Origin: Aquabacterium sp. OR-4
GTDB taxonomy: Bacteria; Pseudomonadota; Gammaproteobacteria; Burkholderiales; Burkholderiaceae_C
Assembly (NCBI RefSeq): GCF_025290835.2
Contig: NZ_JAOCQD020000001.1
Location: 1,798,001 to 1,862,000 of the forward strand
Reading direction: 5' to 3'
DNA length: 64,000 bases
Below, piece by piece: positions 14,718-26,116 of this stretch. The notes below the pieces were generated by a model, which saw only the letters and a program-made list of their open reading frames with translations, did no database searches and was not told the DNA's origin. The number at the start of each line of letters is the position of its first letter. Positions within the stretch are counted from its first letter, which is position 1. The position numbers and the translations under genes are program-made.

Positions 14718-16922
14718 ATGAACAGGCCTCGCGTGATCGATTCCATCGACGCCACGGTGGACGCCGTGCTGGACGCCGTGCCGGGTGACATCGTGCTGGG
14801 CATTCCGCTGGCCATCGGCAAGCCCAATCCGTGGGTGAACGCGCTGTACCGGCGCATCAAGGCCAACCCCAGCCGGCGGCTGACCATCATCACCGCGCTG
14901 TCGCTGGAGCGGCCGGTGGGCAAGAGCGAGCTGGAGCGGCACTTTCTCGAGCCCCTGGTCGAGCGCGTGTTCACCGACTATCCCGACCTCGAGTATGTGA
15001 AGGACCTGCGCGGCCCCGGCCTGCCGCCCCACATCGAGGTGCGCGAGTTCTTCATGAAGACCGGCGATTACCTGGGCAACAGCCCGGCGCAGCAGAACTT
15101 CATTTCCACCAACTACACCTTCGTGGCGCGCGACATGCTGGTGCAGGGCATGAACGTGATCGCCCAGGCGGTGGGCGAGCAGCATGAGGCCGGCCAGTGG
15201 CGCCTGTCGGTGGCCAGCAATCCCGACATCGTGTTCGAGGTGGTCGAGAAGTACGCCGCCGCCGGCCTGCCGCTGCTGAAGGTGGGCGTGGTCAACCGCC
15301 AGATGCCCTTCATGCCCAACGGCGCCCAGGTGACGCCCGACTTCTTCGACATCGTGTGCACCGATGCCGCCGGCACCCACCAGCTGTTCGGCCCGCCCAA
15401 CGGCCGCGTGAGCAGTGCCGACTACGCCATCGGCCTGCATGCCAGCAGCCTGGTGGCCGATGGCGGCACGCTGCAGATCGGCATCGGCTCGCTGGGCGAC
15501 GCCATCGCCCAGGCGCTGATCGTGCGCGACCGCCATGGCGCCGAGTACCGCCGCATCCTGGAGAGCCTGACGCCTGATGGCCTCGGCGACAACCAACCGC
15601 CCCGCAGCGCCGAGTCGCCGTCGGGGGGCGTTGCGTCGGCGCCAGCGGGGCCGGCGATCCGGCGCGAGCTGGGGCGGTTCGACCGGGGCCTTTACGGCTG
15701 CTCGGAGATGTTCGTCAACGGCTTTCTGAAGCTGATCGAGGCCGGCATCATCCGCCGCGAGGTGTTTGCCGACACCACGCTGCAGCAGCTGCTCAACAGC
15801 GGCGCCATCGCGGATGAAACCGTCACGCCGCAGACCCTGCGCGCGCTGCTGGAGGCCGGCCGCATCCACAGCCCGCTGCGCCAGGCGGATGTCGACTTTC
15901 TGGCCCGCTTCGGCATCTTCAAGCCCGGCGTCACGCTCGACGGCGACTACCTGATGCTCGACGGCCTGCCGCTGCCCAATGACCTGCGCGGCCAGGCGCA
16001 GTTCGACGCGGTGTGCAAGATCCTGCTGGGCACGCGCCTGGCGGGCGGCATCGTGATGACCGGCGGCTTCTTTCTGGGGCCCAACGACTTCTACGAGCGC
16101 CTGCGCAGCATGCCGCCGCACGAGCTGGCCAAGGTGGACATGACGCGCATCGACTTCATCAACCAGCTCTACGGCCGCACGCCGGGCGACAGCGAGTTGA
16201 AGCGCGCCCAGCGCAGCCAGGCGCGTTTCATGAACACCACGATGATGGTCACGCTGCTGGGCGCGGCCGCGTCCGACGGGCTGGAAAGCGGCCAGGTGGT
16301 CTCGGGCGTGGGCGGGCAGTACAACTTCGTGGCCATGGCCCATGCGCTGCCCGATGCACGCTCGATCCTGATGCTGCGCGCCACGCACAGCCACAAGGAT
16401 GGCGTCAAGAGCAGCATTCTCTGGAACTACGGCCACACCACCATCCCGCGCCACCTGCGCGACATCGTCATCACCGAGTACGGCGTGGCCGATCTGCGCG
16501 GCCAGGCCGACAGCGAGGTGGTCAAGCGCCTGATCGCCATCGCCGATTCGCGCTTCCAGCCCGGCCTGATCAGCGAGGCCAAGGCCCACGGCAAGCTCGA
16601 TGCCGGCTACGAGCTGCCGGCGCGCTACCGCGAGAACCTGCCCGAGGCGCTGGAAGCCCGGCTGCAGCCCTGGGCCGACGCCAGGCTGCTGCCGCCGTTT
16701 CCGTTCGGCACCGATCTCACGCCCGACGAGCTGCGCATGGTGGGCGCGCTGAAGAAGCTGGCCCATGCCGCCCAGCACCCGGTGGAACTGGTGCAGCTGG
16801 CCGTGAAGAGCCTGATCGAGGGCAAGGAGGCGCCGCAGGCCTACCTCGAGCGCCTGGGCCTGGCCGACGCGCACAGCTTCAAGGACATGTTCATCCGCAA
16901 GCTGTTCGCCGGCAATCTGTAG
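14718..16922 (+). CDS. Acetyl-CoA hydrolase/transferase family protein
   Basis: A 734-aa protein with the two-half acetyl-CoA hydrolase/transferase fold: an N-terminal CoA-transferase half, then the C-terminal domain with VSGVGGQYNFVAMAHALPDA and VITEYGVADLRGQ. It is longer than the usual 500-650 aa, with an insertion of polar sequence around residues 288-312. It moves CoA among acetate, succinate or other short acyl groups; the exact acyl partner is not readable. ATG 14718 has the Shine-Dalgarno ACAGGAGA. The gene stands alone. Confidence 0.87.
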   Translation: MNRPRVIDSIDATVDAVLDAVPGDIVLGIPLAIGKPNPWVNALYRRIKANPSRRLTIITALSLERPVGKSELERHFLEPLVERVFTDYPDLEYVKDLRGPGLPPHIEVREFFMKTGDYLGNSPAQQNFISTNYTFVARDMLVQGMNVIAQAVGEQHEAGQWRLSVASNPDIVFEVVEKYAAAGLPLLKVGVVNRQMPFMPNGAQVTPDFFDIVCTDAAGTHQLFGPPNGRVSSADYAIGLHASSLVADGGTLQIGIGSLGDAIAQALIVRDRHGAEYRRILESLTPDGLGDNQPPRSAESPSGGVASAPAGPAIRRELGRFDRGLYGCSEMFVNGFLKLIEAGIIRREVFADTTLQQLLNSGAIADETVTPQTLRALLEAGRIHSPLRQADVDFLARFGIFKPGVTLDGDYLMLDGLPLPNDLRGQAQFDAVCKILLGTRLAGGIVMTGGFFLGPNDFYERLRSMPPHELAKVDMTRIDFINQLYGRTPGDSELKRAQRSQARFMNTTMMVTLLGAAASDGLESGQVVSGVGGQYNFVAMAHALPDARSILMLRATHSHKDGVKSSILWNYGHTTIPRHLRDIVITEYGVADLRGQADSEVVKRLIAIADSRFQPGLISEAKAHGKLDAGYELPARYRENLPEALEARLQPWADARLLPPFPFGTDLTPDELRMVGALKKLAHAAQHPVELVQLAVKSLIEGKEAPQAYLERLGLADAHSFKDMFIRKLFAGNL

Positions 16923-17041
16923 CGGCTGACCGGGCCTGAATCCGCCGCGGCTGGCGGCCGATAAACAGGCAGGCCACCGCTGTTGTGCGGTGGCCGGGTT
17001 GCCGTACCCCCTGCCCTGTTGCCTCCTTGCCAAACCCGACC

Positions 17042-17683
17042 ATGCCAGCCCACCCTCCGGCGCCTGCCCCGCGCGCCACACCACAGCCCTGGTCCCTGCT
17101 GCTGGGCCGCCAGCCGCTGATCCGCCGCCAGGTGCGCGGCGTGCTGCTGGCCAGCGGCCTGTACCTGCTGTATGGCGCGATCACCCTGGCGCAAGCCGCG
17201 CTGGGCCTGATGCCCTGGCCGCTGGCCTGGGCGCTGCTGGCCGGCTCGCTGGCGCTGAATGCGGTGTTCTACGTGGCGGTGCGCAGCGCCGCGGTGGCAC
17301 ACGGCAGCGATCCGGGCCTGGCCCGCACCCAGCTCACCGTGGGCCTGGGCTGCCTGTGCGTGGGCTATGCCGCCGCCGGACCGGCCGGCAGCGCCACGCT
17401 GCTGGTGATGGTGAGCCACATCGCCTACGCCGCGTTCACGATGACGCCGCGCCAGGTGTGGCGCCTGGTGGCCGGCTGCCTGGCCGGCCTGCTGCTCACC
17501 ATGCTGGCCTGCCACCTGGCCTGGCCGGCGCGCTTTCCGGTGGCGCTGCAGGCCTCGGCGCTGATGTTCGCGCTGCTGGCCGTGCCGCTGATCGCGCTGC
17601 TGTCGCAACAGGTGGCGCAGATGCGCCTGACGCTTGAGCGCCAGCGCATCGCGCTGCAGGCGGCCCACGCGCAGCGCGCGTGA
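17042..17683 (+). pseudogene. Truncated membrane sensor (N-terminal half of a GGDEF-type protein?)
   Basis: A 213-aa protein with about five to six hydrophobic helices and a C-terminal coiled segment (LTLERQRIALQAAHAQ). Membrane regions of this kind in Burkholderiales normally lead through a short coiled coil into a GGDEF or kinase domain. Here the frame ends at TGA in the first copy of a tandem repeat and no effector domain follows. It could be a complete small membrane protein, but the sudden stop right after a signalling-type coiled coil suggests loss of the output domain. Confidence 0.55.
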
Positions 17684-17776
17684 ATGCTGAGGACGCGCAG
17701 CGCGCGTGAATGCTGAAGACGCGCAGCGCGCGTGAACGCTGAGGACGCGCCGCGCGCGTAGTCGCCGAGGACGCGC
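17667..17776 (+). repeat. 26-bp tandem palindromic repeat
   Basis: Units start at 17667, 17693, 17719 and 17745, with a partial fifth at 17771. Each unit begins with ACGCGC-AGC-GCGCGT, a 6-bp hairpin (the fourth copy is degenerate), followed by GAATGCTGAGG or a variant. The first unit supplies the last residues and stop codon of the truncated membrane gene. The remaining bases up to 17859 are very GC-rich with no gene. Confidence 0.88.
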
Positions 17777-17859
17777 CCCCCGCACGCGCGGCGCGCGGCC
17801 GCCGCCGCCCCCCACCCAGCAGCGGCGTGGGGCAGGGCCGGGCCCCTACACTGCCGCGC

Positions 17860-19731
<1,872 letters not shown>

Positions 19732-19799
19732 TCGGGCGCGGCGCCGGCCGGTGGCGCCGGCTTCGGGATAATCCGGCGCTTCTCCCGATCGCCCTGCCC

Positions 19800-20642
19800 A
19801 TGACCCGCCCCGTCCGCTCCCAGTACGAAAATTTCATGCGCCATGTGTTCGAGCAGGGCGTGGCCAAGGGCGACCGCACCGGCACCGGCACACGCAGCGT
19901 GTTCGGCCACCAGATGCGCTTCGACCTGAACGAAGGCTTTCCGCTGGTGACCACCAAGAAGGTGTTCCTGAAGGCGGTGATCGTCGAGCTGCTGTGGTTT
20001 CTGCGCGGCGACAGCAACGTCAAGTGGCTGCAGGAGCGCGGCTGCACCATCTGGGACGAATGGGCACGCGAGGACGGCAGCCTGGGCCCGGTGTACGGCG
20101 TGCAGTGGCGCAGCTGGCCCACGCCGCTGCCCGATGGTTCGGTCGGCCACATCGACCAGATCAGCCAGGTGGTGCAGCAGCTCAAGAGCAACCCCGACAG
20201 CCGCCGCATCATCGTCAGCGCCTGGAACGTGGCCGAGCTCGACCAGATGGCCCTGATGCCCTGCCACGCGTTCTTCCAGTTCTACGTGGCGCCGGCCACC
20301 ACGCCGGGCGGGCGCGGCCGCCTGAGCTGCCAGCTGTACCAGCGCAGCGCCGACATCTTTCTCGGCGTGCCCTTCAACATCGCCAGCTACGCGCTGCTGA
20401 CCCACATGCTGGCCCAGCAATGCGAGCTGGACGTGGGCGACTTCATCTGGACCGGCGGCGACTGCCACATCTACGACAACCATGTCGAGCAGGTGCGCAC
20501 CCAGCTCGAGCGCACGCCCTATCCGTATCCGCTGCTGACGCTCAGGCGCCGGCCGGCCTCGATCTTCGACTACGCGTACGAGGACTTCGAGGTCACCGAG
20601 TACCAGCACCACCCGGCGATCAAGGCGCCGGTGGCGGTATGA
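19800..20642 (+). CDS. thyA: Thymidylate synthase
   Basis: A 280-aa ThyA that makes dTMP from dUMP with methylenetetrahydrofolate. Visible are the dUMP-binding loop [13 protein letters not shown] (24-36), [11 protein letters not shown], the catalytic Cys155 in [32 protein letters not shown] and the DCHIYDNH segment. Length and motifs are standard. A GATAAT -10-like box lies shortly upstream. Its stop overlaps the folA start (ATGA), a coupling that makes sense because ThyA yields dihydrofolate. Confidence 0.98.
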   Translation: MTRPVRSQYENFMRHVFEQGVAKGDRTGTGTRSVFGHQMRFDLNEGFPLVTTKKVFLKAVIVELLWFLRGDSNVKWLQERGCTIWDEWAREDGSLGPVYGVQWRSWPTPLPDGSVGHIDQISQVVQQLKSNPDSRRIIVSAWNVAELDQMALMPCHAFFQFYVAPATTPGGRGRLSCQLYQRSADIFLGVPFNIASYALLTHMLAQQCELDVGDFIWTGGDCHIYDNHVEQVRTQLERTPYPYPLLTLRRRPASIFDYAYEDFEVTEYQHHPAIKAPVAV

Positions 20643-21172
20643 GCGCGCTTGAGGTTCCGCTGGCCCTGATCGCCTCGGTCGATCGCCAAGGCAGCATCGG
20701 CCGCGGCAATGAGCTGGTGTGGGACGAGCCGGCCGACAAGCGCTGGTTCCGCCAGGTCACGATGGGCTGCCCGGTGATCATGGGCCGCAAGACCTGGGAC
20801 AGCCTGCCCGAGCGCTTTCGGCCGCTGCCGGGGCGCCTGAACGTGGTGCTCACGCGCCAGGCCGGGTGGCTGGCCGCGGGGGCCCAGGTGGCGCGCGACC
20901 TGACCGAGGCGCTGGCGCTGGCCCGCCGGCAACAGCCCGACGCACGCCGCGTGTTTGTGATCGGCGGCGGCCAGCTGTTTGCCGAGGCCCTGCCGCTGGC
21001 CGACGAACTGGTGCTCACCGAGATCGATGCCGACCTGCCCGGCGACACGCACTTTCCCGACTGGCCGCGCCAGGCCTTCACCGAGGTGCAGCGCCTGCCA
21101 CAGCACACGGCTGCCAGCCAGGGCCAGGCGCCCCTGGCCTTTGCCTTCGTGACCTACCAGCGCCAGCGCTGA
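20639..21172 (+). CDS. folA: Dihydrofolate reductase
   Basis: A 177-aa DHFR that regenerates tetrahydrofolate after ThyA. Motifs: [20 protein letters not shown], with Asp/Glu binding folate (here DEPADKRWF), [21 protein letters not shown] and [18 protein letters not shown] 20639 overlaps the thyA stop by four bases. Standard length and no defects seen. Confidence 0.97.
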   Translation: MSALEVPLALIASVDRQGSIGRGNELVWDEPADKRWFRQVTMGCPVIMGRKTWDSLPERFRPLPGRLNVVLTRQAGWLAAGAQVARDLTEALALARRQQPDARRVFVIGGGQLFAEALPLADELVLTEIDADLPGDTHFPDWPRQAFTEVQRLPQHTAASQGQAPLAFAFVTYQRQR

Positions 21173-21209
21173 GATCAGCGCCATCGCGCGCCCACAGGAG
21201 CCCACCCCC

Positions 21210-21785
21210 ATGTCCGGACACGGTTTTCACGTCCACGGCCCGCATGACCATGAGCTGGAGCACGCCGCCCAGCACGACCCCGAGGGCATGGCCGGCCAGC
21301 TGGCCGTGATCACCGCCATCCTGGCCACGGTGGGCGCGCTGTTCTCGTACATGGGCGGCGCCACCCAGGCCCACGCCGGCCTGTACAAGAACAACGCGGC
21401 CATCAAGAAGACCGAGGCCTCGAACCAGTGGAACTACTACCAGGCCAAGAGCGGCAAGCAGAACCTGGCCGAACTGGCCGTGGCCCTGGTGCCCGAGGAT
21501 CGCCGGGCCAGGTACCTGGACGAAATCGAGCGCTACAAGAAGGAAAAGGCCGAGATCAAGGCCGGCGCCGAGAAGCTCGAGGCCGAGGCGCTGGCGTGGG
21601 ACCGGCAAAGCGACGCGCAGATGCACCAGCACCACCGCTGGGCCCAGGCCACCACGGCGCTGCAGATCTCGATCGCCATGGCCGCCATCGCCCTGCTGAC
21701 CAAGCGCCGCTGGCTGGAGTGGGGCACGATCGGCGTGGGCGCCCTGGGGGTGGCCGTGGGCGTCGCCGCCTGGTTCCACCTCTGA
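21210..21785 (+). CDS. DUF4337 membrane protein
   Basis: A 191-aa protein. A His-rich N-terminus precedes one helix (LAVITAILATVGALFSYMGG), a charged coiled middle (YKKEKAEIKAGAEKLEAEA) and two closely spaced C-terminal helices. This matches the DUF4337 pattern, including YKNNAAIKKTEASNQWNYYQAKS. Function unknown. It follows folA with 37 bases between and may share the transcript. Confidence 0.85.
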   Translation: MSGHGFHVHGPHDHELEHAAQHDPEGMAGQLAVITAILATVGALFSYMGGATQAHAGLYKNNAAIKKTEASNQWNYYQAKSGKQNLAELAVALVPEDRRARYLDEIERYKKEKAEIKAGAEKLEAEALAWDRQSDAQMHQHHRWAQATTALQISIAMAAIALLTKRRWLEWGTIGVGALGVAVGVAAWFHL

Positions 21786-21786
21786 T

Positions 21787-23877
21787 TCAGCTGCTCGACA
21801 CCACCCGCAGATTGCCACGCGCCGAGCGCACCGAGCCGCGGCCACTGCGCTTGGCCTCGTAGCAGGCGGCGTCGGCCTGCTCCAGCCATTGCGCCACCGT
21901 CTCGTGCTGCGGCCCCAGCTCGGCCACGCCAAGGCTGGCGCCCACGCGCAGCATGCTGCCGTTCCACGGCACTCCGGCCTCGGTGATGGCCAGGCGCACC
22001 TTCTCGGCCACCATCAGCGCGCGGTCGTGGTCGCAATGCGGCAGCAGCAGCGCAAACTCGTCGCCACCCAGGCGTGCCACGGTGTCGCTGCCGCGCACCC
22101 GCGAGCTGATGGCCTGGGCCACGGCCACCAGCATGGCGTCGCCGGCGGCATGGCCGGCGGTGTCGTTGATCGGCTTGAAGTGGTCCAGGTCGATCATCAC
22201 CACCGCCGCCGGACGGCTGGCCGGCTGGCCCGAAAACTCGAAGGACAGGGCCTGCTCGAAGCCCTTGCGGTTCATCACGCCGGTCAGTGCGTCGTGCATC
22301 GCCGCGTGCTCGAGCTGGCGGCGTGAGTGCACCTGGTCGCTGACATCGTTGACGCTCCAAATGGTGCCGGCCTGGCGGTCGAAGGTGTCAACCGGCCGCG
22401 CGCGCAGGCCGCCCCAGAACACCCGCCCGTCCATGTGCCGCAACTGCCATTCGCCGGCATACGAATCGCCTTCGGAGAAAGCCGCTCCCACCTGCTCGCC
22501 CAGCGCGGCGTAGTCGTCGGGCGAGGCGAAGATGCTCACCGTGGGCTGACCCAGCAGCGTGTGCTCGGCATAGCCCAGCAGCTTGCAGAACTCGGCGCTG
22601 ACCAGCTCGAAGCGCTGGTTGCGCGTGAAGGCGATGCCCACCGGCGCGGCGCTCATCACCGAGCCCAGCTTGCGCAGCACCTGGGCATTGAAGTCTTCCA
22701 TCTGGCGGCGCTCGGCCCACACATGGCGCAGGGTGCGCGACAGGCGCCCCACCTCGCCGTCGGCCTTGGGCCAGTCGCCCTCGGCGTCGCCTTCCAGCAG
22801 CCGCGCGGCGCGGCGCTCCAGCGCGTTCAGCGGCTGCAGCTGCCAGCCGAGGTAGACGATCAGCAGCCCCGACAGCAGCACGGCCAGGCCGGCCGCGGCC
22901 TGCATCGAGCGCAGGCGCGCCTCGTGCAGCGGCGCCAGCAGCGCGCTGCGGTCCTGCAGGCGCCACACATGCCAGCCGCTGCCGGCATCGGTGGCGGTGG
23001 CCACGATGTGCGGCTCGTCGTGGGCCTGGGCATCGTCGGCCCAATGGGCTGGCCGACCGGCCGCCACCCAACGCGCATGAGCCGCGGCCAGCGCCGGCTC
23101 GTCGGCCACATTGGCCATCACCCGCGAACGCTGCGGATGGGCCACGATGTGGCCGGCCGGATCGGTCACGATCACCTGGGTGTCCTGCGGGCCCTCGGGC
23201 GACTGGGCCAGGTCGGCCAGCAGGTCGCGGCTGGTCAGGCGCAGCGCGCCGCCCACACTGCCGCGCAGGCCCTGGGCATCGAGCAGCGGCTGCAGAAACA
23301 CCACCACCGGCTCGCCCGCCACGCGGCCGGCCAGCGGCTCGGAGATCACGCCGCGCCGCTCGCGCAGCATGGTCTGGAAGTAGTTGCGGTCGCCCAGCTC
23401 GGTGCCCGGCGTGCGCATGCCCAGCGCATCCACATACACCTGCATGTGGCCCCGCGGCGTGGTCACGAACAGGTTCGCGAACATGCCGCGCAGCACCGCC
23501 TGGCGCTCGAGCAGCTGGCCCAGGCGCCTGGGGTCCTGCACCGCCTCGTTGTCGATCTGCGGGGCCAGCGCCGTGAGCGCCTGGCGCATCACGTCGATGC
23601 GGCGGCCAATGGCCATGGCGCTGCGCATGGCCTCGCCCTGCTCGCGGCGCGCGGCCTGGGCCAGCACATCCTGCTCGGCGCGGTGGGTGGTCCAGCCGAC
23701 CGACAGGGTCATGCCCAGCAGCAGCGCCAGCAGGCCGCCGGCCGCCAGGCGCGCCTGCAGCGTGCCCTGCCACTGGCGCGGATGCCAGCGGGCCAGGCGC
23801 TCGCGCCAGACCCGCCGCGCCCGCAGCTGCGGCGATGCATGCGGCTCGTCGTCGCCCAGGAACAGATCGGCATCCAT
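21787..23877 (-). CDS. Diguanylate cyclase with Cache and PAS domains
   Basis: A 696-aa inner-membrane signalling protein. A helix at about 45-65 precedes a periplasmic dCache domain (contains LGDRNYFQTMLRERRGVISEP), a second helix near 325 (AAAGLAVLLSGLLIVYLGW), a HAMP-like linker, a PAS domain (FELVSAEFCKLLGY, GEWQLRHMDGRVFWG) and a C-terminal GGDEF domain with DALTGVMNRKGFEQ and an intact RLGGDEFALLLP (about 602-613). It should make c-di-GMP in response to a periplasmic small-molecule signal. ATG 23877 begins MDADLFLGDD; upstream frame is shadow. Convergent with the DUF4337 gene with almost no gap. Confidence 0.92.
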   Translation of the reverse strand: MDADLFLGDDEPHASPQLRARRVWRERLARWHPRQWQGTLQARLAAGGLLALLLGMTLSVGWTTHRAEQDVLAQAARREQGEAMRSAMAIGRRIDVMRQALTALAPQIDNEAVQDPRRLGQLLERQAVLRGMFANLFVTTPRGHMQVYVDALGMRTPGTELGDRNYFQTMLRERRGVISEPLAGRVAGEPVVVFLQPLLDAQGLRGSVGGALRLTSRDLLADLAQSPEGPQDTQVIVTDPAGHIVAHPQRSRVMANVADEPALAAAHARWVAAGRPAHWADDAQAHDEPHIVATATDAGSGWHVWRLQDRSALLAPLHEARLRSMQAAAGLAVLLSGLLIVYLGWQLQPLNALERRAARLLEGDAEGDWPKADGEVGRLSRTLRHVWAERRQMEDFNAQVLRKLGSVMSAAPVGIAFTRNQRFELVSAEFCKLLGYAEHTLLGQPTVSIFASPDDYAALGEQVGAAFSEGDSYAGEWQLRHMDGRVFWGGLRARPVDTFDRQAGTIWSVNDVSDQVHSRRQLEHAAMHDALTGVMNRKGFEQALSFEFSGQPASRPAAVVMIDLDHFKPINDTAGHAAGDAMLVAVAQAISSRVRGSDTVARLGGDEFALLLPHCDHDRALMVAEKVRLAITEAGVPWNGSMLRVGASLGVAELGPQHETVAQWLEQADAACYEAKRSGRGSVRSARGNLRVVSSS

Positions 23878-24096
23878 CAAGACACTCCAGCACTGCGCCG
23901 AGCGCCGGCCGGCCACACGACGAGGCCGGTCCGGGCGATCGGACCATGAACCTCCGAGTCTGCGGCGCCACGCCCAGGCCAATGGGCTGAACAGGCCCTG
24001 ACTGGCCGGCCACTTCTGCCGTGCGCGCCGCGCGCTGCCAACCGGTGCGCCCCGTGGCCGGCCCGGCATGCACCGCCAGCCGCGCCGGGCGCGCCG

Positions 24097-24137
24097 GATA
24101 ATCCGCGCCACCGCCCTTGCCGCCACGCCGACCGATG
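24097..24137 (+). promoter_or_regulatory. Displaced xthA promoter and start codon
   Basis: A GATAAT -10-like box (24097-24102) lies 33 bases before ATGAAACTCGCCACCTGA (24135-24152). The first five codons (Met-Lys-Leu-Ala-Thr) are those of xthA, then a stop. This is what remains of the original xthA start region, now cut off from the gene by the island. The same GATAAT-near-ATG layout is seen before thyA and map. Confidence 0.65.
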
Positions 24138-24151
24138 AAACTCGCCACCTG
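24136..24151 (+). repeat. attL: left 16-bp direct repeat
   Basis: TGAAACTCGCCACCTG, identical to 29411-29426. It holds codons 1-5 of the original xthA. Confidence 0.85.
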
Positions 24152-24280
24152 AACTGTGCATGGGGGTCCTGGGCGATTCCAGGATGTCCCAGGTTGTCCT
24201 GAATACCCTATATGTGACAACGACTTAGCGACACACCTTGTCTCAAGCCGTTCCGGCCGATTTCTTGAGATCCCGATCGG

Positions 24281-24322
24281 CTGGGGGTATGGTTGGGGGT
24301 ACGGATCGACCGATACCCCCAG
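24281..24322. promoter_or_regulatory. Arm-type integrase binding sites (left)
   Basis: Two direct copies of TGGGGGTA, 12 bases apart (24282-24289, 24294-24301), and one inverted copy (24314-24321), directly before the integrase start. The same doublet with identical 12-base spacing occurs at the right end (29337-29356). Tyrosine integrases of this group have such arm repeats; the role is inferred. Confidence 0.6.
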
Positions 24323-25257
24323 TGCTGACGACCCTTCAGATCAAGTCGGCCAAGCCGGCCGAACGTGCCTACAAGCTGGCCGACACGGGTGGCCTGTTCG
24401 TCCTCGTCCAGCCCAACGGCTCGAAGCTCTGGCGCTACAAGTTCAGGCTGGACGGCGTCGAAGGTCTGCAGGCGCTCGGGGCGTTCCCCGAGGTCACGCT
24501 CGCCGACGCGCGGCACGCGCACGCAGAGTCGCGCAAGCTAGTTGCCAAGGGCGTTCACCCCGTCCAAGCTCGGCGCGATGAACGAGAGAGTCGCGCCCAG
24601 GCGGAACTACACCGCGTCAAGGGCAGCTTCGGCGCGGTGTGTGCCGACTGGAATGCCGCGACGGGTGCGGACCTTCGGCCAGCGACGGTCCTGCAGCGCA
24701 ACCGGGAGATCGAGAAGGACCTGACGCCCCGCTTCAAGGACCGGCCGATCTCGAAGATCACGCGCCTCGAACTGACCACTGCGCTGAAAGAGGTTGAGGC
24801 AAGAGCACCCGAGGTCGCGCGAAACCTGCGCAACTACCTGTGGGGCATCTTCGAGTACGCCATCGACTCCGGGCTGATCGCCGACAACCCCGTGCCGCCG
24901 GTTCGCGTGCTGCGCAAGCGCAACCAGGAGAACCACCCCGCCCTATCGCCCGACTTGCTGGGTGAGTTCCTGCGCAAGTTGGATGCCATCGACACGATCC
25001 ACGAGCAGACGCGGATCGCGATGCTGCTCGTCGTGTTGACGGCCTGTCGCAAGGCCGAAGTCACCGGCGGCAAGTGGAGCGAGATCGACCTGAAAGCAGC
25101 CGAGTGGGAAATCCCCGCCGACCGGATGAAGGCCGGCCGCGCCCACTGGGTGCCGCTCTCCCGTCAGTGCGTGAAGCTGCTGCAGGAGCTGCGGGCGCTC
25201 GTTCCCGAGGGCAGCGTCTACTTGTTCCCCAATCGACTCGATCCCGATCGGCCGATG
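24322..25257 (+). pseudogene. Tyrosine integrase (P4/DUF4102 type), C-terminus lost
   Basis: About 312 codons of a P4-type integrase starting at GTG 24322. The DUF4102 N-terminus (LQIKSAKPAERAYKLADTGG; WRYKFRLDG; LGAFPEVTLADAR) and core-binding domain are present, as is the first catalytic region with Arg in [18 protein letters not shown]. Homology stops after [15 protein letters not shown], exactly where sequence antisense to radC begins; the frame runs on to 25749 without integrase similarity. The HxxR and catalytic Tyr boxes are missing, so it cannot recombine DNA. The remaining copy still marks the attL side. Confidence 0.88.
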
Positions 25258-25626
25258 GCTGTGCGCCAGGATCACCGCCGCAGCGTTCAGCGACAGCGCT
25301 TCCTTCACCACCTCGCGCGGGTACACCGAGGTCTGCGTCACCGTGCCGCGAAACATCTGCTTCAGCGCGATGATCCGGTGCTGCGCATCGAGGAACAGCA
25401 CGCAGAACACCTCGTGCTCCAGCACCCCGATCTCCAACCGCAGATGGTCCTTCACCGCTTGCGGCGACGACATCGTGGCACCACGCCGCACGCGGTGGGC
25501 CAGCACGCGCCGCGCGTGGCTCAGCACCTCGTCGGCAAGTGCCGGTCGGTACTGGCCGTCGACATCGCGCACCAGCAGCGCATCGCTCGCAACGGCAGCA
25601 GAAGAAGGGATCGAAGAAGACGACAT
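25255..25626 (-). pseudogene. radC: RadC/JAB-domain protein, C-terminus lost
   Basis: The N-terminal 124 residues of a mobile-element RadC. Visible are [40 protein letters not shown] and ILAHSH, which is the HxH of the JAMM metal motif. The next residues should be PSG...PS..D but read RPIGIES, which is antisense integrase sequence; the frame stops at 24943. The metal-binding Asp is lost. RadC-like genes of this kind are common cargo of integrative elements. Start ATG 25626. Confidence 0.87.
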
Positions 25627-25850
25627 GGCGGACTCCGGTGTGTCGGGCGGGATTGCCCGAGACCGGAGCACCACGGCGCAGCGCAGCCGTCAGGGTTCGA
25701 AGACGGCCGCAGGCCGCAAGCGCTCGCCCCGCGAGCGCGCAGACCTTGACGGCGAGAACGGCGTGGTAGCGTGGGTCGACACGGCAAGCCCACACGACCT
25801 TTCCATGAGTGAGGCCCGTACCAGGGCCCTGGCTTCCTTCGCGCGCGGAG

Positions 25851-26099
25851 CTATCGCGCTTTGTTTGCCTGGGCGAGCACTGAAGCCGCCAGTTCCTTGG
25901 TCTCGTCAGCGTAGCGACTACTGGCGAGGACGCGCGCCGCAACATCCTCCATGACGGCCCCCGACTGTCTGCCGGTACCGCGCTGAGCAAGGGCTGAGGC
26001 GGCCAGACTTCGGGCTACCTGTGATGCTCGCGGATCCTGAAGCGTTTCGGCCGCGAGCTTCGCTACGCGGGTCGAGGTCTGTTTGACGTTCTTACTCAT
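25851..26099 (-). CDS. Small conserved protein of mobile regions
   Basis: An 82-aa protein (starts MSKNVKQTSTRVAKLAAETL). Two Ala/Ser/Leu-rich segments repeat the theme VA.L AA.TL...A...A.SALAQ: one at about 12-39 (ending SLAASALAQ) and one at about 51-77 (ending ELAASVLAQAN). I recall similar small proteins from genomic islands, often near ImmA/IrrE genes, but know no function. It follows the XRE-ImmA gene on the same strand with 17 bases between, so it is likely part of that operon. The 220 bases upstream of radC, next to it, hold no clear gene. Confidence 0.65.
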   Translation of the reverse strand: MSKNVKQTSTRVAKLAAETLQDPRASQVARSLAASALAQRGTGRQSGAVMEDVAARVLASSRYADETKELAASVLAQANKAR

Positions 26100-26116
26100 T
26101 CAACCTCCGTCAGATA

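Noticed and set aside
13617..16922. Plus-strand frame of 1101 codons running into the acetyl-CoA hydrolase/transferase
   Set aside because: The first 367 codons are the antisense of the GGDEF gene and are rich in His, Gln and Arg, typical of shadow frames in GC-rich DNA. The real gene starts at 14718 behind a good ribosome site.
25258..25749. Continuation of the integrase frame to a 503-aa protein
   Set aside because: After 25257 the frame reads the antisense of radC and has no integrase similarity.
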